Part shown: positions 44,742 through 57,423 of the stretch, piece after piece
How the letters are laid out: every line of letters starts with the position of its first letter
Position numbering within the stretch: position 1 is the stretch's first letter
DNA from: Hawksworthiomyces lignivorus
Lineage: Eukaryota > Ascomycota > Sordariomycetes > Ophiostomatales > Ophiostomataceae
Assembly (NCBI GenBank): GCA_002917075.1
Contig: NTMA01000006.1
Location: 372,001 to 436,000, forward strand
Direction: 5' to 3'
DNA length: 64,000 bases
The notes under the pieces: generated by a model
Told to the model about the DNA's origin: nothing
The model's input: only the letters and a program-made list of their open reading frames with translations
Databases searched by the model: none
Translations under genes and position numbers: made by a program

Positions 44742-46496
44742 TTATACTACTGTCTCATGTCCGTTTTCTGCAGCCAGCTGCATCATACTCCTAAGAAGAA
44801 TGGGCCCCAACGGTGACTCTTTTACTGATTTGCGCCCATCCTCTGCAGCCTGCGCCGGTATTTTCCCGAGATCTGCGCCCTCGTCAAGTACCAACCTTGC
44901 TACCGCCTTGCAGCCGTTCTCCACGGACCGCACCAGCGCCATAAAAGGAGATCCAGCAGCTCCAATCAATAATTTCACTATATCCTTGTGCCCTTTCTCT
45001 ATGGCCCGTTCTAAGGACACCCATCCCGCTTCATCTATCGAGTCAAGATCTATGCATCTTGCAAGCAGCAGCTTCATTATGGCTTCATAACCATTCTCGG
45101 CAGCTAGCCCAAGTACCGCCACAGAATCTGCGCCATTATCGAGCAACAGCTTCACGACTGCTTCTTGCCCGTGCCTGACAGCCTGCACCATCGCTGTCTC
45201 TTCTGCGTCTGCACCGTTTTCAAGCAGCAGCTTCACAATTTCTGTGTGGCCATTTCCTGCAGCAGCCGCCAGTCCCATCCCGTCAGCATGTGCCCCTTCT
45301 TTCAATAGCAGCCTTACTACGTTCGCATTTCCCTTCTCAGCGGCTTTGGACAGTGGCGAGTGTTTTTTGCGCAGCTGGCGATCTTGCCGGACACATATAT
45401 TCTCGTCAGTATATCTCACATCGCAAGTGTCGGGCAGGTTGATCAGTTCGAGCTTATTGCTCCTAACCCTCTCGAAATAGTCGAAATAGTTGTGGGCCTC
45501 CGATATGGTCTTCATGTAGAGTCCGACCCCTTTTTTCTCATCGCCTTCTACCCTGCAAGGAAGGATGCCGAACAGCGTGCTCTGAGAATCCAATCTCTCA
45601 ATATCCATAAAGCGAAGCTTCAGATGAATACCCTTGCTGTCGGTGGCTATTGCTTCGCTTGCGACTCTCGAAACCTCTCCCTGGCTGATTCTACTGGAAC
45701 CAGAAAATGCAGCTAGTGAGGTTGCCAGAGGGCCTCCGGCGCCGTCGTCGTCGGATGACTTCCAGGCAAAAAGGCTGTAGTCGTCTGAGATTTTCATAAT
45801 TTCTTCTTGGAGCCGAAGAAACGCTCTCTGTCCCTCTCCGTAGAGCATCGGCATGTTGATACCAAACATGCCCATTAGGCAATAAGCAACGTCTTCAACC
45901 CTCGTTGTCTCTCTTTTCGAAGCCCACGACATCCTCTGCGCGACGCTGGCGCGTTCCAGATCTCCTGTTTGTAGGATGACGCTGGGTATGCCGGTAATTT
46001 TTGATATGCTTGCGTTCAGGCTTGACTTGGTACCGATTATTGTCCACGATTGGTCCAGAAAAAATACTACCGAAGGGGCGATGAGTTCTTGGAGAGTCCA
46101 ACCTCTCGTAAACCATCTGCTTGTGAAAAATTCTGGACATGGCACCTCCCCTCGGCCCTTCACAGCATTGGGCGGTACATCGGCGAGATAGGTGTAGCAC
46201 ACGCCAGACTCCTGGTACCAGCGGTACATGGAGTTGATCGCTTCAGAGAGTTCCGAACTGCTTGTCTTGTCCATGCAGCAGGTGTCGATCCAAACATAGT
46301 CGAACCCATCCCGCTTGGCAACGGCGCATGCCATTCTGATTTTTTCATATTTGTCGCCAATCCAATCTTTGTTCTTTCTGATATCCTCAAAGGTGATCTC
46401 GTTGCTCCCCCATGCGTGCGAAAGGATAGCGTACAACGGGGCCTTGCCGCTCTCAAAATTTTCCAGCTGACGAGTTTTAACGTTGATCAGGTACAT
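44742..46496 (-). CDS. HET-domain protein with ankyrin repeats (truncated by an in-frame stop)
   Basis: From the ATG at 46496 the frame gives 584 residues. The HET domain occupies the first third: ILSHAWGSNEITFEDI, WIDTCCMDKTSSSELSEAIN, TRGWTLQELIAP and the later EDVAYCLMGMFGINMPMLYGEG, the three classic HET blocks. About six ankyrin repeats follow, then TAA at 44742-44744. Upstream of 46496 the frame is open but includes a poly-Lys stretch from an A/T tract, so 46496 (MYLINVKTRQLENF) is the likelier start, as in relatives that begin with a similar peptide. HET proteins trigger incompatibility cell death when cognate alleles meet; ankyrin arrays probably sense a partner. The early stop could be natural polymorphism. 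Confidence 0.82.
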   Translation of the reverse strand: MYLINVKTRQLENFESGKAPLYAILSHAWGSNEITFEDIRKNKDWIGDKYEKIRMACAVAKRDGFDYVWIDTCCMDKTSSSELSEAINSMYRWYQESGVCYTYLADVPPNAVKGRGEVPCPEFFTSRWFTRGWTLQELIAPSVVFFLDQSWTIIGTKSSLNASISKITGIPSVILQTGDLERASVAQRMSWASKRETTRVEDVAYCLMGMFGINMPMLYGEGQRAFLRLQEEIMKISDDYSLFAWKSSDDDGAGGPLATSLAAFSGSSRISQGEVSRVASEAIATDSKGIHLKLRFMDIERLDSQSTLFGILPCRVEGDEKKGVGLYMKTISEAHNYFDYFERVRSNKLELINLPDTCDVRYTDENICVRQDRQLRKKHSPLSKAAEKGNANVVRLLLKEGAHADGMGLAAAAGNGHTEIVKLLLENGADAEETAMVQAVRHGQEAVVKLLLDNGADSVAVLGLAAENGYEAIMKLLLARCIDLDSIDEAGWVSLERAIEKGHKDIVKLLIGAAGSPFMALVRSVENGCKAVARLVLDEGADLGKIPAQAAEDGRKSVKESPLGPILLRSMMQLAAENGHETVV

Positions 46497-47505
46497 CTGG
46501 GTGGACAGATATTTTTTCTTATCTTTTCTTTTTTTTTTTTTTTTGGTAAGAAAGTAGCATTGGCCTAGCAGCATCTCCTTGTCGGTGAAAATGAAGATCA
46601 GGTCTTTCAAGAGGCAGGGCTGGAGTGCTGGAACCCATGTGAGAAGATAAACGTAGAAAATGAAAAGCTTAGGCGCGAATAGCATTGCTGGATGATGGAC
46701 ATGAAGAGCACAGCCACAGTTACATTTTACTCGGCCAGGCAGTCCTGCAGGCCCTCTGTCTTGTCATCACACGGCGTTCATTGTTGCTCTTCCAATGGTT
46801 TGTTTTCCGACTGTTCTGCATTGCATGGCAAAGTGAAGATCCTCTGTGCCCGAAAACAAATAATACACGTAGACGTAACGGAGGCTTAAGGTTTTGCAAG
46901 AACATGTGGCTTTGGTGCATACATTGATACGATATGTGAAGCGAGGCTCGCGAGCTTCCCTTTCAAATTTTAAGAACCAGTAGAGGGTGATATAAAAAAG
47001 AGCCCCCCTTCTCCCTATAGTTTCTGCTGGCAAGAATGGCAATTGTCTTTTAAATGGTCAACTTCCCAAGCCCTGCCGCAGAGTGCGTCCAGCGGTTGAG
47101 CGCACCAGCCACGCGGTCGATGATCAGCCAAGCAGCGAAGCTACATCACCATTTCTGCAACTGCGTGACAGAGATACAACCACGAGCACAAAGAGCGCTT
47201 ATTTATTCCTCTTCTCATTTTTCCTTTTCCTTTTCCTTTTTGTTCATAGGATTGAATCTCGTGAAGAGCTCTCGCTATCGTTGACACTACACGTGACTTT
47301 TCTCACCGGAGCCTCATGTAATAATAATGCGTCATTCGGCTGAGCTTTTGTCAAGCCGATTTTCTGGGCCAAATTCCCCCCACTACTCGTACACCCGGCG
47401 GTCTTTGGCGCCATCATCTACGACGCTTCGAGTCTTGATTTCAAATTTCAAATTTCATAGAAGCCTTTTTTGTTTTCACACGCTGACCTGCCACAATTAA
47501 ACACC
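46497..47505. promoter_or_regulatory. Divergent region between the HET-ankyrin gene and riboflavin synthase
   Basis: About 1 kb with no credible gene; a CT/T-rich stretch at 47200-47250 and 47460-47480 precedes the riboflavin synthase ATG. It marks the change from the accessory part to the conserved block. Confidence 0.45.
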
Positions 47506-48305
47506 ATGTTCACAGGCATTGTAGAAGAGCTTGGAGGTAACTATTCTCTCCCTTTCTCTCTTATCTTCTTTCCTTTGCATGCTACCTTCCACCCCACACA
47601 AGCTCACGAGCAGCTTACTAAACCTGGCCCCGCTCAGAAATCCAGCAGCTCAACCCCCATGACGAGACCGGCGGCACTTCTCTGACGGTGGCGCTGCCGG
47701 CGGGCTCCGCGCTGCTCGCGGACGCCCACCTGGGCGACAGCATCGCCATCAACGGCTGCTGCCTGACGGTGACCGAGTTCGACGCGGCGTCGTTCAAGGT
47801 GGGTGTGGCGCCCGAGACGCTGCGGCTGACCAACCTGGGCGAGCTCAAGCAGGGCGACAAGGTCAACCTGGAGCGGGCGGTGCGCGCGGACACGCGCATG
47901 GGCGGGCACTTTGTGCAGGGCCACGTGGACACGGTGGCGACCATCACCAAGGTGGCGGCCGACGGCAACGCGCTGACGATGCGGTTCCGGCCGCGGTCGC
48001 GCGACGTGCTGCGCTACGTCGTGTACAAGGGCTTCGTCGCGCTGGACGGGACGTCCCTGACGGTGACGGGCGTCGACGACAACGAGGACGGCGGCTGGTG
48101 GGAGGTCATGCTCATCTCTTACACCCAGTCGCGCGTGGCGCTGGCGGCCAAGCGCGAGGGCGCCACCGTCAACGTCGAGGTCGACGTTCTGGCCAAGTAC
48201 GCCGAGAAGAGCATGGCCGGCTACCTGACCAAAATGGCCGGCGGCAGCGGGCTGGACGACCTCGTCGAGAGGAAGGTGGCCGCGGCGCTCGCGCAGAAGA
48301 AGTGA
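47506..48305 (+). CDS. RIB5: Riboflavin synthase alpha chain
   Basis: Exons 47506-47536 and 47638-48305 join after MFTGIVEELG to EIQQLNPHD, giving 232 residues, the family length. The MFTGIVEE start is the signature of the first lumazine-binding domain; the motif repeats in GDSIAINGCCLTVTEF and again as GFVALDGTSLTVTGV, the two half-domains, with GGHFVQGHVDTV between. The enzyme dismutates two 6,7-dimethyl-8-ribityllumazine molecules to riboflavin as a cytosolic trimer. Very GC-rich coding exon; no damage. It is convergent with MUS81. Confidence 0.93.
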
Positions 48306-48587
48306 GGAGCGACGCGAGAACTACAATGTATAAAAATGGCTAGACAAAATATGAATTTAAAAAGGACGCAAGACAGCGTGTGATATTTTTAATACCAAAG
48401 GAGCAGCTGCTCAATGCAGTCATGGCCATCGTCCCAAGGAAGTGTTTCCAGACCTGAGCTTCTAATAAAACATGCCCCGCCCAGATGCAAGACAAGAACC
48501 GCAAAAAGACGCCAGCCAACCAATGCAATGTCCATGTTTCCCAAGCCAAATCCCAATTCTATCACATACGGGTTTCTTTCCCTCTAG
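48306..48587. terminator. Shared 3' region of RIB5 and MUS81
   Basis: A 282-bp AT-rich spacer between two converging genes; both polyadenylation sites must lie here. No frame of interest. Confidence 0.4.
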
Positions 48588-50453
48588 TTATGCGGTTTCC
48601 ATCCCGGCGTCGGCCCAGGCGTCAGCAAGCTTTTCCGAGATGGCCTTGGACACCTTCCGCTTGCTACCGGCCAAGCCGCCGAGAGCATCTGACACCATTT
48701 CCCTCTTTCGCTTCCTCGACGTGGCCAAGTCGCCCCCTGCCTCGCGCTCCAGTTGCTCGTATGCCTTCACAAACGCATACGGCGTCTTCCACCGCTTCTG
48801 GATCTCCAGTGCTCGCTCGCCTGTCACCCCCCGCGTGCACATGAGCATCTTGAGAAAGACGTCCCGCAGCGTGAGGATCTCGGACTTGGACGTGAGCGAA
48901 GCAAAGGCCGGATACGAGATGCAGAACTCTGGCGCCGAAGCAGAAGGCGCGCTTACCGCGGCCGAAGAGCTACCGCTGTCAGATTCTCCGCGCAGTTTCC
49001 GGAGCAGAGGGAGGTGATTTTGGGTCGTTAAAACCGCTGTGGGAATGATGTGAAGGGGCTTGTGCGCATAGCGCTTTGCTAACAGCTTTGTCATCTTTGC
49101 CAGGTATGCGATCGATTCGTCGACGGACTGCGTCCTCTTGACAAAGTAGCCATTAACGACCTGCGTGGACGCCATCGCCGACTGCATCGCATCTTCGTAG
49201 CGGTGTAACATATCGACATCCATGCCACTCTCTTCGACGATGTAGACGACGTGGCGCACTCCCGAGCGCCGCAGCCGGAACTTCTGCTCGCGGAACCGGC
49301 CGTCCCGGATACTGCTGACCAGATCGTCCTGGCGCTTGCGCTCCGCGACCCAGTCCAGCACGAATTCGTCGCCCATGTCATCGCCAATCTCGTCTTCGCG
49401 ACCTCGGTCGCGGTAGAGCGTTCGAAGTAAGCCTCGGTCGTGGCACTTCGCAACCCACAGGGCGTCGCCGAGGGACAGGGCACGCACGAGCGGCTGGATA
49501 TCGTGCTTCTTGCTCAGTTCATCTTCCATGTAGGAGCGCTGGCCGGTGACACGCTCGCGCACGTCGAGCACCAGCTGCACGGAATAGGAGCCCGGTGGCA
49601 GCACGATCGGATCCACGTGGGGGAGCGCGTCCGCAGACGTTACGGCCTGGCCGTCTGGAATGAGGTCCGCCGGTGGTGGCTGTGCTCCACGGTTTATTTG
49701 TTGTTGTTGTTGCGGCTGCTGCTGCTCGGTCTGAGTTGCTGAACCAGCGGTGCCTTGAGGCCCGCCTCCTCCGTCGGCGCCCCCGGAGAGCACCTGCCGC
49801 AGCCTGTTTGCGATCTCCCAGCCCTCTTCGGTCAGCGCGTACCGCTTTGAGGGGCGGCCCCGCTCGACCACCAAGTCGTGGTTCATCAGCGTCTTGATCG
49901 AGTCCCAGGCCGTGTAGAACTTGCCCGGCGGCCGCACCGTGAACGACGTGTCGCAGTGCGGCTGCGCCAGCTCCACCACCTCGGCCTTGGCCAGCCACTC
50001 GCGGCCCTCGGCCTCGGGCGACGACAGCGCCATCAGGATCGCGTACCCGCCCTGCCGCGGCGCAGGCACGTAGGCCCTCCGCTTCCGCGCGGGACGCGCT
50101 GCCGCCGCTGTGCTCTCTGCCGCGTCCGCCGCAGCAGCTGCTTTGCTACCGACGCTTGCAGCCGCGATCTGGCTCCGCGACGACGGCGGCAGCCGCCGCT
50201 TTGCCGGGATGGGCAGGCCGTTGGCGGTGCAGTGCTGGACCAACCGGTCCAGCAGCCGGCTGCAGGTCTTGGGACCGAACCCTTTCAGTGCGAGCAGCTG
50301 GTCGGGATGCTCAAACCGGACCGGACAGGCCCGGAGCGACTCGTAGGCATTGCGGTAGGCTAGGACGCCTTTCGTGTTTCGCTCTTTGGCCTGGTCCCAC
50401 CACTCCTTCACCCAGCTGAGAAAGAGAGGATTGGCGCACTCTGCAGCAGCCAT
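48588..50453 (-). CDS. MUS81: Crossover-junction endonuclease Mus81
   Basis: Single exon, 621 residues. The N-terminal helix-hairpin-helix-like part is NPLFLSWVKEWW and LKGFGPKTCSRLLDRL. A winged-helix-like middle follows (FYTAWDSIKTLMNHDLV, RYALTEEGWEIA), with a Gln-rich linker (QQQPQQQQQ) encoded by a CAA/CAG run. The ERCC4-type nuclease has VLDVRERV, GDALWVAKCHDRG and the active site ERKRQDD within VLDWVAERKRQDDLVSSIRDG. Mus81 works with an Eme1/Mms4 partner to cut replication and recombination intermediates in the nucleus. All catalytic acids are present. In this organism the gene is 3' to 3' with RIB5. Confidence 0.93.
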   Translation of the reverse strand: MAAAECANPLFLSWVKEWWDQAKERNTKGVLAYRNAYESLRACPVRFEHPDQLLALKGFGPKTCSRLLDRLVQHCTANGLPIPAKRRLPPSSRSQIAAASVGSKAAAAADAAESTAAAARPARKRRAYVPAPRQGGYAILMALSSPEAEGREWLAKAEVVELAQPHCDTSFTVRPPGKFYTAWDSIKTLMNHDLVVERGRPSKRYALTEEGWEIANRLRQVLSGGADGGGGPQGTAGSATQTEQQQPQQQQQINRGAQPPPADLIPDGQAVTSADALPHVDPIVLPPGSYSVQLVLDVRERVTGQRSYMEDELSKKHDIQPLVRALSLGDALWVAKCHDRGLLRTLYRDRGREDEIGDDMGDEFVLDWVAERKRQDDLVSSIRDGRFREQKFRLRRSGVRHVVYIVEESGMDVDMLHRYEDAMQSAMASTQVVNGYFVKRTQSVDESIAYLAKMTKLLAKRYAHKPLHIIPTAVLTTQNHLPLLRKLRGESDSGSSSAAVSAPSASAPEFCISYPAFASLTSKSEILTLRDVFLKMLMCTRGVTGERALEIQKRWKTPYAFVKAYEQLEREAGGDLATSRKRKREMVSDALGGLAGSKRKVSKAISEKLADAWADAGMETA

Positions 50454-51830
50454 GATGACCTAGATGGCTGCGGTTGTGCAGAGAAGCAGTGGTGCTGCCG
50501 ATGATGGCCGGATGCCGCGATTCGACGCGCCCCAGAGAAAGTAAACAAAGAGCCCCAGCAACCGGCGCTTGTGTACGGATAAGGACAGAGAGCGTCCGCA
50601 CGCCCAAGCTCGCGATTGACCAAATGAAACCCAAAATTTGACTAAACAACAAATACAAACAATTTCCTTGCAGTCAAGTAATTGCCGGTTCTCTCATGCC
50701 AGTGTATCACTAGAGCGGATCTGTCCAAGCATGCTCTGATCAACAGTGTTCGGCATGTTCCTTATGCTTATTTGCGGGTACTTAGTGCCTCGTATCCGAA
50801 TTTCTATGCCTATTGGCGTGTCTTGGCTTGCCTGTCAGCCACACACAGCGTCCAAGCCTAAAAATAAACCCTTAAACGGGTTATGCACTTTTTTTTGCGG
50901 CTGTTGTATGCAGGTAATCAGATCATCAAGTAAGCAATGAGACAATCCAACAAATCACACAGACAAGCAAATAAGAAGATACGGAGGACATACATGTAAT
51001 ACATGAATAGTGAATACATAAAATTCATAAATGAATACAACTTCGTTCAGGAACACCCACGCGATTTCCCGCCCTGAAGTGGTGTGAGCTTGGTGACGTA
51101 GCAAGAGAGCAGGCGTCCAGCAGCTGGCAGCCCCATGCCTCATATGGCTAGCGTGCCTGCCCCATTCGATTGAGTGCGGCGTTTGAGCTGTCCTCCCCTC
51201 AATGCGACCCGTCAGCTGTCAGCGCGGGGCTCTTACAGGCTCTCGCAGGCTACTCTTCCAACACTCACCACAGGCTCTGCCCAGTGCCCACCCGCTTGTC
51301 CTGGTTGCCCTATTCGTCCCTGCTGGTCCGCCCTGTCCCATTCCCTGCCACCGCGCACTTGCGCTAAGAGGAAGCAACGAAACGGCCGCCCTCGTACCTT
51401 CCTCTCCCCTTTTTATTTGGTGCACCTTTCCCCTCCTTCCGTTCCCCGTTTCTCTCTGCTTTCCTCCTTCCTAACACGAAAGCTTGGTTGTTAGTGCGCA
51501 TCGACCGGTCTCTTAGCCTGCCATACCAGAGAGACATATAATCAAGACCTCATTCCCAGAGCTTGGGATCACCAATTCCCTCGTCTTCCCACATTTTCTT
51601 AGCAAAGCGCTTCCTCTCCGTATCTGCACTCTGCCTCCCCCTCACCTACTGCTGCCCCTCTTAAGCGTTACCACAGCTACCATCATTTAATCTCTCCAAA
51701 ATCCCCACTTTCACACAGCCTCGTCCTAGCCGATCTCGTTCTACGATCTTCGATTCTCGATCTCGATAGCTTCATCGTACGCAAAATCGAGAGAGACTAA
51801 ACACGCCAACGTCCCCAATTGATCGCAGCC
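50454..51830. promoter_or_regulatory. Divergent promoter region of MUS81 and the AGM1 gene
   Basis: About 1.4 kb without a gene. The last 400 bases are CT-rich (51410-51800), typical of strong fungal promoters and leaders, leading to the phosphoacetylglucosamine mutase ATG. Several short plus-strand frames near 51170-51490 are composition only. Confidence 0.5.
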
Positions 51831-53542
51831 ATGTCATCCGCAGACGAGAAAATCTTGGCGGCGTCCAAGAAGCACCCCATCAAGCCGAACCACGTCTTCA
51901 AGTATGGCACGGCCGGCTTCCGCATGAACTCAGACCTGCTGGACGGCGTCGCCTTCCGCGTCGGTCTGCTGGCAGGTCTCCGCAGCCGCAAGCTCAGCGG
52001 CCAGGCCATTGGCGTCATGATCACCGCCAGCCACAATCCTCCCGCTGACAACGGCGTCAAGATCGTCGACCCCATGGGCGAGATGCTCGAGCAGGAGTGG
52101 GAGGTGTACGCCACCAAGCTGGTCAACAGCCCCTCTGACGAGGCCCTGCTTGAGTACTACCACAAGCTGGCCACGACCCTCAAGATCGACCTGACGACGC
52201 CCGGCCGCGTCGTCTACGGCCGCGACACCCGGCCCTCCGGTCACACCCTGGCCATCGCCGTCGCCGACGCCCTTGCGGCCTCGGGCATCGACGGCGTCGA
52301 CTACAAGATCCTGACCACGCCGCAGCTGCACTACCTGACCCGCTGCACCAACACGGAGGGCACGCCGCTGGCCTACGGCAAGGTCAGCGAGGCCGGCTAC
52401 TACGAGAAGCTGAGCGACGCCTTTGTGCGCGCCCTGCGCGGCCGCAAGATCAACGGCCAGCTCGTGGTCGACGGCGCCAACGGCGTCGGCGGGCCCAAGT
52501 TTCACGAGCTGCTCAAGTACCTGCCCAAGGACAAAGTCAACTTCGACGTCAAGGTCGTCAACGACGACGTGCTCCGGCCAGAGATTCTGAACCTCGAGGT
52601 AAGCTGCTCTTCTCTTTGTCTGCCTGGTTGGACTGTCTTCTTCAATGCTTCATCTGCTGACCTTTTTTTTTTTTAAAGTGTGGTGCCGACTATGTCAAGA
52701 CCAAGCAGCGGGCTCCTCCCAACCCGGCACCTCTCCCCGGTGTCCGCAGCTGCTCCTTCGACGGCGATGCGGACCGTCTGATCTACTACTGGGTCGACCC
52801 GGACACAGGCTTCTTCATGCTGGACGGCGACCGCATCTCGTCGCTGGCCGCGTCGTTCATTGCCGACCTCGTGCGCGCCGCAGGGCTCGAGGAGGACCTA
52901 CGCATCGGCGTGGTCCAGACCGCTTACGCCAACGGCGCCTCGACCAACTACATCACGCAGCACCTGCGCCTGCCCGTGGTGTGCACGCCGACGGGCGTCA
53001 AGCACCTGCACCACGCGGCGAACCGGTTCGACGTCGGCGTGTACTTTGAGGCCAACGGCCACGGCACCGTGCTCTTCTCGGCCGACGCCATCCAGGCCTT
53101 CAAGACGAAGCAGCCGCAGTCGCCCGCGCAGAAGGAGGCGCTGGACACGCTGGCGGCCGTCAGCGATCTGATCAACCAGACGGTCGGCGACGCCATCTCG
53201 GACATGCTGCTGGTCGAGGTCATCCTGGCCCACAAGGTCTGGGGCCTGCGCGACTGGGCGCTCACTTACAACGACCTGCCCAACCGGCTGGTGCGCGTCG
53301 AGGTCAAGGACAAGGACATCTTCCAGACGACCGACGCCGAGCGCCGCCTGAGCCACCCCGCGGGCATCCAGGACGAGATCGACCAGTGCGTCAAGAAGTA
53401 CACCAACGCGCGGTCGTTTGCCCGCGCCTCCGGCACCGAGAACGCCTGCCGCGTCTACGCTGAGGCCGCCACGCGCGTCGAGGCCGACGAGCTGGCCAAG
53501 CAGGTGGCCCGCATCATGTCCCACTACGGCGGCGGAATCTAG
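51831..53542 (+). CDS. AGM1: Phosphoacetylglucosamine mutase
   Basis: Exons 51831-52598 and 52679-53542 (80-nt intron with a T-run before the acceptor) give 543 residues. The phosphoserine loop is VMITASHNPPADNG, the metal loop FDGDADRLIYYW, the sugar-binding loop FEANGHGTV, and the phosphate-binding loop ARASGTENACRVYAEA. Order and length match AGM1/PCM1. It isomerises GlcNAc-6-phosphate to GlcNAc-1-phosphate for UDP-GlcNAc, needed for chitin, GPI anchors and N-glycans. It shares this block with glucosidase I, another glycosylation gene, though not as an operon. The ATG follows GCAGCC and is the first in frame with good context. Confidence 0.93.
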
Positions 53543-54501
53543 GACGTCTGCTGCTGCCGCAGCCCGATCCTGAGTGCCGTCGGCTCGACCTCTATGGCGC
53601 CGCCCCGCGTCCACTTTGAGAAGCTCTCTTGACGCAGCGCGCGCCCCTGCGAGCACACAGCTATGGGGCCTGTTCTCCATTACAAAAAAAAACCCCCGAC
53701 GTATTCTTTTTTTTTAGGGTGGCTGATTTCACTGGTGGAAAAAGTTTTATGTGCATTTTTAATTGATGAATATTTTTCTTTCTCCTTCTTTTTTCACGAC
53801 GATAAATACAACTTCATGACCCAGAGTGCCATTTTCCAACGCGCTTTGCTGCTTAGCTTTTTAGATTGATATACCAGCTCTCCCTGCTGTATTATTTTGT
53901 GTGCATGACCTGGATAGAAACTTGCAAAAGACGTCCTCTTCGCTCCATACAATAAATTAGTTTTCAGCATGCTTTTTAAAGATGAAAATATAGCAGGACA
54001 CCTACAAGACATCATATACAGCCAGAATTGTTTCTTTTTTATTTTATTTTATTTTTTTTTCCCAAATTCTGGCAGGCTAGAACATACCGCTTCTCACTCT
54101 GTTATTTGATGAGTTAACGAAACTTTCACTTCATGAACATCATGCACAATCGCCATTGTATGCACACCATTCACCATACTGGTTCTGCGATAGATACGCC
54201 CTCCACAGCTCGATATCACGCATCTCTCGGGTATTGTGAAGTGTTTTTTTACGTAGATCTATATTGTAATATGAGATGAAGCTTTTCCGTCCCCCCTAAA
54301 TATCCCAATTGACGACCACGACGAGCTCACATGACGAACACGATGCATGCAAATAGAAACAAATGACCAAAGCACAAGGGGAAGGAAAACGTAATTCGAG
54401 CCCAAAACAAGACAAAAGAGACCCGCCCCTAGACGAAACACATGACACCGTACCGGGCCCCCGCAGCAGACCGTTTGCTCCTCCTCTTCGACCTCTTTTC
54501 T
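53543..54501. other. 3' spacer between convergent genes
   Basis: About 1 kb, AT-rich with several T-runs (53700-53720, 54035-54065). No coding frame. It contains the ends of both AGM1 and the arginine methyltransferase gene. Confidence 0.5.
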
Positions 54502-56102
<1,601 letters not shown>

Positions 56103-57423
56103 GTTGTCGGTCTGTGTGGGTCGAGGCAGGGGCCTCTGTGGGTATTTCGAAGAATAAGGTTTCTGCAAAGAGGAGGGAAGTTTTGGAAGAAATATTCCCA
56201 AAACACGAAAGTAGAGAAGAGGGATATCGGGAAGGGGGTGAGAAGTCTTTCAACCACCGAGTCCGGATATGATCGATGTTTGTATTACGGTTGGTGTAGG
56301 AATCTCAGCCTTTTGGATCCCAAGGGACTTTTTTGCAACCAGCCTCTAAGAAAAGCAGATGAAAAAAAAAAAAAAAAAGTTCTAACGAGGTTGCCCCGCT
56401 AAGTTTGCCGCCACAGCGCCGTGCTGAGAGTGGGAGGGCGGTGAGAAGCTAGCGCATATTCCCCACAGAAAATTCTCAGCTTCTCGCTGTCCTGAAAAGT
56501 CTAGGCGGTTCGATCAGCGCTGTAGGAATTGAGTACAGCGTGCGTGGGAGGAGGCTCGGAGCTGTTGTCTGCATGTCGCTTCGCAATTGCGTAGCGATTG
56601 ACGCTTTGACAGCTATAGCTGCGGTTTTATGAAGATGGCAGAGTTGTGAATAATTTAGATCGTGTGCCGCCTCGAAAGAAGGAGAGCTGAGCTCTGGAAT
56701 GGAGGTTGGACTCTAGCATGCACACATTCGTTGCAAGAGACTCTGTGTAAGATGGATTGTCTCGTTCTTTCGATTACTATTTCTATATAACATATAACCA
56801 TTGAGACTCATTTCTTATTTATTTTCATACTTTTTTTTGCCTTGAACGTGGATTTATATCATGCATAGTTTCGTGCGGCGGCTTGCCGTGTCCCGTTGGA
56901 GACAATCGCGGTCTTGAGGTTGTCTCCTCTCAGCTTAGGCCCTTAATATGTGTAATAAGCCTTGGGCGATGGGTGCTATGCTTTGCTGTGGCTTGCGTCT
57001 GTTCAGCCACAGGTTCCTGGACCCGCTTATGACGAGCTCCCTGTATTCGTTGCTTCCGTCTTGTCGGATACGCTAAAAACTCTAAATTACAGCGCTATAG
57101 CGTACGAAGGCTCAACATTCATTAGCAGAGGCGGCAGGCTAGTGGGCCAGGCTCTGTTAAGGTGTGGCGTCCTTCTCAACGTGTTCACATCCACCAGATT
57201 ACCGTTGAAGACACCGCAGGGGAGCTTCAGAGCTTCAGAGCTCCACACAACTTTCCGGGCTGCACGATTCTTTGCTCTTCCCCCCTTTTTTTGTTTTCTA
57301 TTCCCATTCGGGTTCTTTCTTTCAATTTCTTTTCTTTTCTTTTTTTTCCTCCCTCTAGAATAGCGGTAACTTACGAACATCCCTTCTTCCCTCGTCTCTA
57401 GCATTCGTTTCACTCTCTCCGCC
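56103..57423. promoter_or_regulatory. Divergent promoter region of RMT1 and the GH63 gene
   Basis: About 1.3 kb, no gene. A pyrimidine-rich tract (about 57285-57360) precedes the glucosidase ATG. The frame at 56962-57363 is composition only. Confidence 0.45.
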
